Source of the DNA: an uncultured Anaplasmataceae bacterium
GTDB lineage: Bacteria > Pseudomonadota > Alphaproteobacteria > Rickettsiales > CAIPFW01
Reading direction: 5' to 3'
Length of the DNA: 9,855 nt
Assembly (NCBI GenBank): GCA_903864455.1
Contig: CAIPFW010000172.1
Span: 1 to 9,855 of the forward strand
Positions 1 through 5,824 of the stretch are shown here, one piece after another. The notes below the pieces were generated by a model that worked only from the letters and a program-made list of their open reading frames with translations, was not told the DNA's origin and made no database searches. Each line of letters opens with the position of its first letter. The stretch's first letter is position 1. Both the position numbers and the translations under genes were made by a program.

Positions 1-13
1 AGAGATAAATAAA

Positions 14-391
14 TTATACATGACGGTGGTGAGTGCCATCACCATTACCATAAGGACTCGTTGAATGATAATGGTTATTACCAATGTTGTGATGAGAATT
101 ATGACCAATGTTGTGATGAGAATGATGAGTAAACTTTGGTTGACTGTTATGAAATACAGTATTTACATGGGGTGGTCTATTTATATGGGCTCCACTATAA
201 CTTCTTGTATTATAAATCGAAAAGGGAATGGAGTACCATGGTCGTCGGCAAGAGTTACCCCCATTATTCACTTCTATAGTCGCTCCATTACATCCCCCAA
301 GCACAACAATTAATGCGACAATTCCTAATAAAAGTACTAATGTTACAATAGCACTAACAATACTTACTTTATTTCTATTTTCTACTATCAT
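14..391 (-). CDS. Histidine-rich membrane protein or lipoprotein, unknown function
   Basis: I do not recognise this 125-residue protein. Residues 9-31 form one strong hydrophobic segment after a short polar start (MIVENRNK). It ends in a lipobox-like LGGC with Cys34 as a possible lipidated residue, although Gly at -2 is uncommon. The protein may therefore be a lipoprotein or simply a single-pass membrane protein. After a Gly/Asn-rich stretch with NNGGN, the C-terminal third (about residues 86-125) is packed with His and Asn, including a tandem eight-residue repeat (HHNIGHNS, then HHNIGNNH) and a terminal HHRHV. Clustered histidines suggest Zn/Ni/Cu binding, but that is inference. It is transcribed away from ribB from its own promoter. 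A 10-codon upstream frame (MKKLIQSVKK) starts at 420 and ends with an ATGA overlap on this start. One extra A in the A-run at 391-397 would join the two. The plus-strand frames over this region look like shadows. Confidence 0.6.
   Translation of the reverse strand: MIVENRNKVSIVSAIVTLVLLLGIVALIVVLGGCNGATIEVNNGGNSCRRPWYSIPFSIYNTRSYSGAHINRPPHVNTVFHNSQPKFTHHSHHNIGHNSHHNIGNNHYHSTSPYGNGDGTHHRHV
81..128. repeat. 24-bp tandem repeat, two copies, inside the His-rich gene
   Basis: Copies at 81-104 and 105-128 match at 23 of 24 positions. The period is eight codons, so the reading frame is kept and the unit HHNIG plus three residues is duplicated. This looks like a recent in-frame duplication. Confidence 0.85.
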
Positions 392-427
392 TTTTTTACG
401 CTTTGAATTAATTTTTTCATTATATTC

Positions 428-456
428 ATTATATTAAATGTTTTTATACAAAGCAA
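428..456 (-). promoter_or_regulatory. Promoter for the His-rich protein gene
   Basis: Read on the minus strand, TTGCTT (451-456) and a perfect TATAAT (428-433) are separated by 17 bp, the ideal sigma-70 spacing. A second TATAAT lies at 419-424. The predicted transcript starts near 421, about 30 bases before the ATG at 391. Confidence 0.5.
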
Positions 457-560
457 GTATCCTTATACAAAATAAAATAAATTAAAATAAAATTAAAAAG
501 AGTGGGGCGTATTTTTATTACGAACGTGATGCTCAATTGATTTTTTTTCTCCTTATGTTA

Positions 561-576
561 CATAATGGGCATTATG
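561..576. repeat. Perfect 16-bp palindrome CATAATG-GG-CATTATG
   Basis: Seven-base arms surround a two-base centre. The size and symmetry fit an operator for a dimeric regulator between the divergent promoters. No family can be assigned from sequence alone. Confidence 0.4.
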
Positions 577-654
577 ATGCAAAACGTTAAACAAAGGATA
601 AACAGATATGATAAAGCACACAAACTTTATTGTTAATAATTATTGCACGTATCA

Positions 655-669
655 TTAACCATCTTTTAA
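655..669 (+). promoter_or_regulatory. Possible CtrA-binding site (TTAA-N7-TTAA)
   Basis: TTAACCATCTTTTAA fits the alphaproteobacterial CtrA consensus TTAA-N7-TTAA, and its left part equals the TTAACCAT half-site form. CtrA is conserved in the Rickettsiales. In DNA this AT-rich the full-site pattern arises by chance fairly often, so this is only a candidate. It lies about 90 bases upstream of the ribB -35 box. Confidence 0.25.
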
Positions 670-758
670 TAAAAAAATATAATTGATATAATATATAAAA
701 ATTAACTTTGTGTCAAGAAAAATAAAAATTTTATTGAATTCGTAAATTCACAAAATAC

Positions 759-787
759 TTGATTTTTATTTCTTAAAAGAATATAAT
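759..787 (+). promoter_or_regulatory. Promoter of ribB (and probably hemA)
   Basis: TTGATT (759-764), a 17-bp spacer and a perfect TATAAT (782-787) form the best sigma-70-type promoter in the window. Transcription should begin near 794. That is downstream of the TTG at 789, so it favours the ATG at 813 as the ribB start. Confidence 0.65.
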
Positions 788-812
788 ATTGAAAAATCAA
801 TTATTATTGCAA

Positions 813-1499
813 ATGAATCACTCAATTTTATCACCAATCACAGAAATCATCAACGCAGCTCGGAATGGAGAAATGTTTATCATGATCGATAATGAAAATA
901 GAGAAAACGAAGGTGATTTTATTGTTTCGGCATCCATTGCAACTGTTGAACAAATGACAACAATGATTAATTACTCAAGCGGTATTGTTTGCTTGGTAAT
1001 CGAAGAGGAAAGAAAAGAAAAGCTTGGTCTAGACTTCGCAAAAAAACGAGGTAAAGCTCAAGATCCGTTATACACAGCATTTCTTGACTCAATCGAAGCG
1101 AGTGAAGGTGTGTCAACGGGCGTGTCTTCAGCGGACAGACTTCAGACAATAAAAGCTGCAATTGATGAAAATGCAAATTTTGATTCAATCGTCACTCCGG
1201 GTCATGTCTTCCCCCTACTCTCTCATCCTCTGGGTTTGAAAGTTCGTCAAGGTCACACTGAGGCAAGTATCGCCATTATGAAACTTGCAGGTCTTGATCA
1301 TTCAGCAATTTTATGTGAAATTATGAATAAAGATGGAACGATGGCTCGCTTACCAGAATTATGCATTTTAGCGAAAAAACTGAATCTTAAAATTGGTTCA
1401 ATTGCCGATTTAGTTCAACATATCGAAGAAAATGAAAAAAATATTGCTGTAAATTCTATGCATTTTGAGCGTTCGAATCATAAAGAGTTAACAACTTGA
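813..1499 (+). CDS. ribB: 3,4-dihydroxy-2-butanone 4-phosphate synthase (RibB)
   Basis: This enzyme converts ribulose 5-phosphate into 3,4-dihydroxy-2-butanone 4-phosphate plus formate, giving the four-carbon unit of riboflavin. The 228-residue protein is a complete monofunctional RibB with no GTP cyclohydrolase II domain fused. It shows the acidic loop DNENRENEGD (26-35), the SEGVSTGVSSADR segment (97-109), TPGHVFPL (128-135), the RQGHTEA motif with the conserved His (145-151) and LCE...DGTMAR (167-179). I chose the ATG at 813 over the in-frame TTG at 789. A strong promoter would start RNA after 789, and the ATG aligns with the usual start of the family (E. coli RibB begins MNQ..., this one MNH...). 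No clear Shine-Dalgarno is present. hemA follows after 35 bases, probably in one transcript. The C-terminal 20 or so residues are hydrophilic and not conserved. Confidence 0.93.
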   Translation: MNHSILSPITEIINAARNGEMFIMIDNENRENEGDFIVSASIATVEQMTTMINYSSGIVCLVIEEERKEKLGLDFAKKRGKAQDPLYTAFLDSIEASEGVSTGVSSADRLQTIKAAIDENANFDSIVTPGHVFPLLSHPLGLKVRQGHTEASIAIMKLAGLDHSAILCEIMNKDGTMARLPELCILAKKLNLKIGSIADLVQHIEENEKNIAVNSMHFERSNHKELTT

Positions 1500-1534
1500 A
1501 TTTATAATTCTTCATTAATAAACTAATAAAAGTC

Positions 1535-2818
1535 ATGAATGAAAAAAAATATCATATATTCCAAGAATTTGTTGAAAATATAAAGAAAGAAGAGCGATAT
1601 AGAAATTTTTTTGAAATCACGAGATTGCGACATTCATGGCCTGTCGTTCAGCACAACGGACGAAATGTAACCGTTTGGTGTGGAACTGATTATTTATCGA
1701 TGAGTGTGCACTCAGTTGTCATCGAAGCCGTTCAAAAAACAATTGAAAATCATGGTGTAGGTTCAGGTGGCACAAGAAATATCGCAGGAACTTATGATTT
1801 TATCGTTGAACTTGAAAATTCATTAGCCGATTTGCATAAGAAAGAAAAAGGATTGGTGTTTTCATCGGGCTATTTATCAAATCTCGCATCAATTCAAGCG
1901 ATTGGCAATATTTCAAATAAAAAAATGATTATTTTTTCTGATGAGCTGAATCATGCCTCAATTATTGAAGGAATTCGAGCTTCAGGATGCGAAAAGTTTA
2001 TTTTTAATCATAATGATATGGATCATTTAGAAAAATTAATTTCTTCATTTCCGATTGATACACCAAAATTGATTGTTTTTGAGTCTATTTATTCGATGAA
2101 TGGTAATATTGCTGACATTCAAGGAATTGTAAACATAGCAACAAAATATAATTGTTTAACATATGTTGATGAGGTTCATGCCGTTGCAGTTTATGGTGAA
2201 AGAGGTGCGGGTATATGCGATATTCTTGATTTATCCGATAAAATCGACATTATTCAAGGCTCTTTATCAAAAGGTTTTGGAGTCATCGGTGGATATATTA
2301 CAGGAAATGCGACAATTATTGATGCGATACGAAGCGGATCTTCTGGTTTTATTTTTACAAGCACCATGCCAATTCCCATCACTTCAGCATGTCTCGCAAG
2401 TGTGAATTATTTGAAAAAAAGCAAAATTGAACGAAATAAACATTGGGAAAACGCAAGTAAAATATTAAAACTTTTTGACTTACATGGAATTTCAGTTCTA
2501 AGTCATCGAAGCAATATCATGTCTGTTCCGATATATGGAGCAAAAAAATCAGCTGAGGTGTCGAAATATATGAATGAAAATTTTAATTTGTATATACAGC
2601 ATATAAACTACCCTACTGTGAAAAAAGGCGAAGAACGACTGCGCATCACAACAAATCCGAGTCATACCGATGAAATGATAGAATATTTCGTGAATTCATT
2701 GTCGAAAACTTTAAAAATTTTAAATGTAGAAAATTGGAATGAGTCGAATGTTCTCATGCATTCTTCAAATTTAAATGCCATTTATAATAAAATTCTCCAT
2801 TTAGAGAGTAATCATTAA
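1535..2818 (+). CDS. hemA: 5-aminolevulinate synthase (ALAS)
   Basis: This PLP enzyme condenses glycine with succinyl-CoA to 5-aminolevulinate, the first committed step of haem synthesis by the Shemin pathway. The 427-residue protein spans the full alpha-oxoamine synthase fold type I domain. Visible motifs are VTVWCGTDYL (45-54), GSGGTRNIAGT (76-86), DELNHASIIEGIR (136-148), FESIYSMNGNIA (182-193), VDEVHAVAVYGERGAG (211-226), QGSLSKGFGVIGGY with PLP lysine Lys246, and INYPTVKKGEERLRIT (357-372). Asp212 is the expected partner of the PLP ring nitrogen. Arg23, Thr80 and Asn82 match residues that bind succinyl-CoA in Rhodobacter capsulatus ALAS, which supports ALAS over the related KBL or BioF enzymes. 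The usual SMDGD is SMNGN here. The C-terminal 35 residues are extra hydrophilic tail. It probably shares the ribB promoter. Confidence 0.95.
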   Translation: MNEKKYHIFQEFVENIKKEERYRNFFEITRLRHSWPVVQHNGRNVTVWCGTDYLSMSVHSVVIEAVQKTIENHGVGSGGTRNIAGTYDFIVELENSLADLHKKEKGLVFSSGYLSNLASIQAIGNISNKKMIIFSDELNHASIIEGIRASGCEKFIFNHNDMDHLEKLISSFPIDTPKLIVFESIYSMNGNIADIQGIVNIATKYNCLTYVDEVHAVAVYGERGAGICDILDLSDKIDIIQGSLSKGFGVIGGYITGNATIIDAIRSGSSGFIFTSTMPIPITSACLASVNYLKKSKIERNKHWENASKILKLFDLHGISVLSHRSNIMSVPIYGAKKSAEVSKYMNENFNLYIQHINYPTVKKGEERLRITTNPSHTDEMIEYFVNSLSKTLKILNVENWNESNVLMHSSNLNAIYNKILHLESNH

Positions 2819-2834
2819 TTATAAGTGAAGATAT

Positions 2835-2863
2835 TTGCATTTATTAAAATAATATGTTAAAAT
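2835..2863 (+). promoter_or_regulatory. Extended -10 promoter for the orphan membrane protein
   Basis: TTGCAT (2835-2840), a 17-bp spacer and TAAAAT (2858-2863) preceded by TG at 2855-2856 give an extended -10 element, TGnTAAAAT. RNA would start near 2870 and reach the TTG start at 2897 after about 27 bases. The cassette can therefore be expressed separately from hemA. Confidence 0.4.
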
Positions 2864-2896
2864 GAAATTTATATTTTATTTTTTATATCGCTGAAC

Positions 2897-3664
2897 TTGA
2901 AAGATAATTTTTTTAAACTTTCGAAACCGTTGCAAATCATCATACTTTCTGTATCTGGAATTTTAGCAACTTTCATTCTTGTATTGATTATAGTGGCAGC
3001 TCTTTATAAAGGAGGTTGGGGGAAAACAATAAAAAAAGTACAAAATGGAACTGAGGATATTTTTAAGGATGTGCAGATTAAGAATGGTGGCGCTATTTAT
3101 CATGATCCATCATCTGTTGATGTTAAAATTAATGATGGTGACATTATTAAAAGTATCGTAATTTCTTTGAATCCGGAAGATTTCGATAAATTTAACAAAG
3201 GAGATACTGAGGAAAGCATAAAGAATATTAAAGGTAATTTGAGGGATATATGTAAAAAATTACATAAAGAATTACTCTACAAATCTTCATTCCTCCGTTT
3301 CAATGTAATTCAGCAGATAAGCCATGAAAATGCTGTGAAGCTTGCAAATATAATAAACGAGATTTTTAAAACAGACCTACTGTCTCTTTTTTATCAAGAT
3401 AAAGAAGGAGCATATAATGTTGTAGAATATACGAATAGAGGTTTTCAAAATGCAATACTATCAGATAAACCTAAAAGAAATAATTATTGGAACGACATTC
3501 ATGTCGTTCAAAGTGCAAGCTATGTTGAACCAACAACATATAAAACTCGAAAAGAAAAAACAGGCACACAACCGATATACGAACATCCACTCACAATTGG
3601 AAATGAATTTCATAATTTTATTGCAAAGATTGTTGGCGGTCAAGAAGCATCGCGGGAGGAATGA
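2897..3664 (+). CDS. Orphan single-pass membrane protein, periplasmic domain
   Basis: I do not recognise this 255-residue protein. It has a short basic N-terminus (Lys2, Lys7, Lys10) and one hydrophobic segment at about 12-37. By the positive-inside rule the remaining 215 residues face the periplasm. That part looks folded, alternating strands and helices. Notable segments are IVISLNPEDFDKF (87-99), an amphipathic stretch around 106-127, a helix near 144-158 and SLFYQDKEGAYNVVEYT (163-179). TTG at 2897 is the only standard start; no internal Met exists and a stop lies at 2858-2860. Adding one T to the run at 2879-2884 would bring the ATG at 2862 into frame, but that ATG overlaps the predicted -10 box. 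The C-terminus reads K-IVGGQEAS, like the zymogen cleavage site of S1A proteases, probably by chance. It sits 67-91 bases upstream of the membrane protease and may be its partner or substrate (inference). Confidence 0.7.
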   Translation: MKDNFFKLSKPLQIIILSVSGILATFILVLIIVAALYKGGWGKTIKKVQNGTEDIFKDVQIKNGGAIYHDPSSVDVKINDGDIIKSIVISLNPEDFDKFNKGDTEESIKNIKGNLRDICKKLHKELLYKSSFLRFNVIQQISHENAVKLANIINEIFKTDLLSLFYQDKEGAYNVVEYTNRGFQNAILSDKPKRNNYWNDIHVVQSASYVEPTTYKTRKEKTGTQPIYEHPLTIGNEFHNFIAKIVGGQEASREE

Positions 3665-3682
3665 TTTTTTTATTTAAGTGAT

Positions 3683-3711
3683 TTGAATTAAAGGGAATTT
3701 TGTGATATTAT
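3683..3711 (+). promoter_or_regulatory. Promoter for the membrane-anchored protease
   Basis: TTGAAT (3683-3688) and TATTAT (3706-3711) are separated by 17 bp. A perfect TATAAT also occurs at 3717-3722 but lacks a good -35 box. If the second is used, RNA starts too close to the TTG at 3732 and translation would begin at ATG 3756. Confidence 0.4.
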
Positions 3712-3755
3712 ATTAATATAATAATCTTACTTTGAATTTTTTAAATCAAATAAAA

Positions 3756-4700
3756 ATGAATGAAAAGATAGAAACGTTAATCATTATTTGTATCGCAATA
3801 CTGCTTTTAGTGATATTTGCTATGCTTGCAATTTGTATATCATTTGATATAGAGATACGGTCAATCGATAAAAACATTAAACAAAATGAAGAATTAACCG
3901 ATGAAGATAAAAAGATAATTGAAAATACTCAGAACTCTATCGTTCATTTATGGGGTGTTGGAACGGGTTTTATTTATAAAGAAGATGAAGATAATATATA
4001 TATAGTCACAAACAAACATGTTGTCGAGCATTATGAGATTCATTTTACATCCTCTTCAAAATCTCCAACACCGCCATCATTTAAAAATCAAATCTATTTG
4101 CCGTATATAAAATTCATTGACTCAAATATAAAATATAAGAATGAAATTCAAAATATCTCAATGAATTCGGAGAAATTCTCAAAAATAAACTATTTTAAGA
4201 GCATGCAACATTTGATAAATTTTCAGAATATGACTGCGAAAAATTTAGAATACTTCGCTTTCTTTAAAACTGATTCAAAGCATGACATCGCAATGATTGC
4301 AGTGCCGAAGAAATCTTTGAATATCTCTCCAGAATATCAAATATCAAAAGTAAAATTTGCAAAGCAAAATCCACCACATGATCAAAAAATTTATGTTTTA
4401 GGAAATGCAGGCGGTTTGCAAAAGTCCCCTATTCTTTCAAAGGGTAATATTATCAATGAATACAACCCACTTGAGTCACTTTTCACTTATCGTGATCAAT
4501 ATTTTATAAAATATAATGCAAAAACTCATAATGGTCAATCTGGATCGCCAACATTCAATGAGAGTGGTGAGTGCGTAGGAATGCATACATTTGCCAATGG
4601 AGAAATTTTTAAAATACCATTCTCGAATAAACAAATTTGCATTTCATCTGCCACTTACTCTATTAATAATGAAACTATCGCATTATTTATAGAAAAGTAA
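3756..4700 (+). CDS. Membrane-anchored trypsin-like serine protease, no PDZ domain
   Basis: This is a chymotrypsin-fold peptidase (trypsin-like, HtrA/V8-related). From ATG 3756 it has 314 residues; an in-frame TTG at 3732 would add eight. Residues 7-29 form one transmembrane helix after a basic start (MNEK), and the residues after it are acidic, so the catalytic domain should face the periplasm. The triad is visible: His89 in TNKHVV, Asp177 in HDIAMI, Ser262 in NGQSGSP, with GTGFIY (70-75) as the first strand of the fold. The layout recalls DegS, but only about 50 residues follow the serine, so there is no PDZ domain. His and Asp lie 88 residues apart, about twice the spacing in chymotrypsin or V8 protease, because of a Ser/Asn/Lys-rich insertion at about 97-172. 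Its target is unknown. The flanking orphan proteins are the nearest candidates (inference). Confidence 0.82.
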   Translation: MNEKIETLIIICIAILLLVIFAMLAICISFDIEIRSIDKNIKQNEELTDEDKKIIENTQNSIVHLWGVGTGFIYKEDEDNIYIVTNKHVVEHYEIHFTSSSKSPTPPSFKNQIYLPYIKFIDSNIKYKNEIQNISMNSEKFSKINYFKSMQHLINFQNMTAKNLEYFAFFKTDSKHDIAMIAVPKKSLNISPEYQISKVKFAKQNPPHDQKIYVLGNAGGLQKSPILSKGNIINEYNPLESLFTYRDQYFIKYNAKTHNGQSGSPTFNESGECVGMHTFANGEIFKIPFSNKQICISSATYSINNETIALFIEK

Positions 4701-4813
4701 TATAAAATAATATAAATTATTAATTTTCACTCTTTACTTTTTTGAAAAATTTTATACAATACAATTTTTAAATGTTTATTAAGATAAAGAAATGTGCATT
4801 AATCTACTCGTAG

Positions 4814-4822
4814 TGTTATTAT
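4814..4822 (+). promoter_or_regulatory. Possible extended -10 element upstream of the third orphan gene
   Basis: TG-T-TATTAT resembles an extended -10 box, with only a poor -35 match (GTGCAT, 4794-4799). RNA would start near 4829, upstream of all candidate starts of the following gene. The rest of 4701-4901 shows no gene. Confidence 0.25.
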
Positions 4823-4901
4823 ATTACATGCCTCTTATTATATGAAAAAGTTTTCAAGTATGTAAAAAAAAACTTATGAAAAAGGCTCTACAATTCAAAG
4901 T

Positions 4902-5642
4902 GTGATTGCTTTTGAAAATCAAAACAATAAAAAGATTATTTCTGAAGATGTAACTTCTAATCCAGACGACTCTCAAAGTGAAAATCAAAACAATAAAAGA
5001 ATAACAATATTGTATCTTGATCCAAAAGATTATAAAAATTTGCATTGCAATACTAATATAAGTAATATTAAACAAAATATTAATAAAGCATTGATACCAA
5101 CTTTTCAAGATTTTAAATCAAATTCCTACGGTATTATTAACGGCAAAAAAAGTCAATATTTTATTGAAATTGACCTTGATAATAAAGTAGAAGAAGGTAA
5201 AGAAGGTAAAGAATCTTTAGTCATTATGGACATAATCATGAATCATGTTATTAATTTTATTAATGAAAAATCAAACGAAACAAGTATAGAAATTTATTTT
5301 TTCTTTAAAATGCAGCATAAAAGTTTTGAAGGGTGTTACTATACACTGAATAAATGTGCAAGATATGAACTTTCAAATGCAAATACATATGGAAAGAGAG
5401 AAGTATTTATTGAAGGATTGCAAAATAGTCAAAAAATTGATACCTCTGAAACACATGATCAAAAAATTAATACCTCTGAAACGATTAATATCTCTAATTT
5501 GAAAGCTAAAAACCAAGCTTATATTAACTTACTTCAAGTAAAGGAACTGAAGGTTGATCAAAATACCAAGCGCTCATTTGCAAATAAATTTCATGATTTA
5601 CTCGCTCCATGCTTCAATCATACAAAATGCAGAGAAATTTAA
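4902..5642 (+). CDS. Orphan hydrophilic protein with short repeats
   Basis: I do not recognise this 246-residue protein. It has no membrane segment or clear signal peptide and is rich in Asn, Lys, Ser and Ile. The N-terminus repeats ENQNNK at 5-10 and 27-32. A folded-looking core runs from about 34 to 172 with ITILYLDPKDY (34-44), an EEGKEGKE stretch (97-104) and IEIYFFFKMQH (129-139). A linker then repeats QKI[DN]TSET at 177-184 and 187-194. Five cysteines occur (49, 145, 152, 237, 243). The GTG start has no Shine-Dalgarno. ATG 4842 is in frame but blocked by TAA at 4863. ATG 4876 would come into frame, giving MKKGSTIQSV before IAFENQ, if the A-run at 4879-4883 had one more A. The true start is therefore uncertain. 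The core resembles the orphan protein at 2897-3664 in its strand-LxP-x-D-[FY] segment. Confidence 0.6.
   Translation: MIAFENQNNKKIISEDVTSNPDDSQSENQNNKRITILYLDPKDYKNLHCNTNISNIKQNINKALIPTFQDFKSNSYGIINGKKSQYFIEIDLDNKVEEGKEGKESLVIMDIIMNHVINFINEKSNETSIEIYFFFKMQHKSFEGCYYTLNKCARYELSNANTYGKREVFIEGLQNSQKIDTSETHDQKINTSETINISNLKAKNQAYINLLQVKELKVDQNTKRSFANKFHDLLAPCFNHTKCREI
4914..4998. repeat. Direct repeat of 19 bp at 66-bp spacing
   Basis: The same 19 bases occur at 4914-4932 and 4980-4998 and encode ENQNNK twice, 22 codons apart. The segment between is acidic and Ser-rich, giving a low-complexity N-terminal region. Confidence 0.75.
5429..5482. repeat. Direct repeat of 24 bp at 30-bp spacing
   Basis: Positions 5429-5452 and 5459-5482 match at 23 of 24 bases and encode SQKIDTSET and DQKINTSET ten codons apart. 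It is an in-frame duplication in the linker of the third orphan gene. Confidence 0.8.
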
Positions 5643-5672
5643 TTTTTTTTGCATTTTTTCGTTAAAAAACTA

Positions 5673-5700
5673 TTGATTTTATTTTATTTTTTATTACAAT
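5673..5700 (+). promoter_or_regulatory. Promoter for tRNA-Gly and purE
   Basis: TTGATT (5673-5678) and TACAAT (5695-5700) are 16 bp apart. RNA would start near 5707, leaving a leader of about 20 bases before the mature tRNA. No other promoter is visible in the 23 bases between the tRNA and purE. Confidence 0.5.
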
Positions 5701-5726
5701 ATTTTTATCGAGATGAATATATAAAT

Positions 5727-5801
5727 GCGGGAATAGCTCAGTGGTAGAGCACAACCTTGCCAAGGTTGGGGTCGGGAGTTCGAGCCTCCTTTCCCGCTCC
5801 A
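5727..5801 (+). tRNA. tRNA-Gly (anticodon GCC)
   Basis: A full cloverleaf can be drawn. The acceptor stem GCGGGAA/TTCCCGC (5727-5733 with 5791-5797) is perfect. The D-arm is GCTC/GAGC. The anticodon stem CAACC/GGTTG encloses the loop TTGCCAA with GCC at 5759-5761. The T-arm GGGAG/CTCCT encloses TTCGAGC, with one G-U pair. The discriminator is T5798 and the CCA tail (5799-5801) is encoded. It reads GGC and GGU glycine codons. Confidence 0.97.
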
Positions 5802-5824
5802 GATAAAATTTTTTCTTTTCATTC

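Larger units (their letters stand above)
457..758. other. Divergent intergenic region without a credible gene
   Basis: About 300 bases lie between the two divergent promoters. I see no open frame longer than about 16 codons that looks coding, no tRNA-like fold, and none of the conserved segments of an FMN riboswitch although ribB follows. It holds a G-rich patch (GTGGGGCG, 502-509), an imperfect GAG/CTC and CGT/ACG hairpin at 500-533 followed by a T-run at 541-548, the 16-bp palindrome at 561-576, and four GTTAA/TTAAC words between 586 and 707. Confidence 0.5.

Noticed and set aside
65..437. Plus-strand open frames over the His-rich gene
   Set aside because: Their residues (Met/Val/Ile runs) mirror the reverse-strand repeat, and the minus frame has a promoter, a signal-like start and a coherent composition.
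608..658. 16-codon frame in the divergent intergenic region
   Set aside because: It is too short, has no ribosome binding site, and no conservation can be seen.
457..758. FMN riboswitch upstream of ribB
   Set aside because: None of the conserved RFN segments are present.
789..812. TTG start for ribB at 789
   Set aside because: It overlaps the -10 box and precedes the predicted transcription start; family alignment supports ATG 813.
3655..3681. Strong GGAGG followed by ATG and a six-codon frame (MIFLFK)
   Set aside because: The spacing from GGAGG to ATG is only one base, and the frame is trivial and overlaps the end of the orphan gene.
4854..5108. Minus-strand 84-codon frame rich in hydrophobic residues
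   Set aside because: It is a shadow of the Asn/Lys-rich plus frame; AAT and AAA codons read in reverse give Ile/Phe-rich peptides.
5642..5672. T-runs and an A6/T6 hairpin after the third orphan gene as a terminator
   Set aside because: The possible stem is six A-T pairs around CGTT, too weak to separate from background in this AT-rich spacer.
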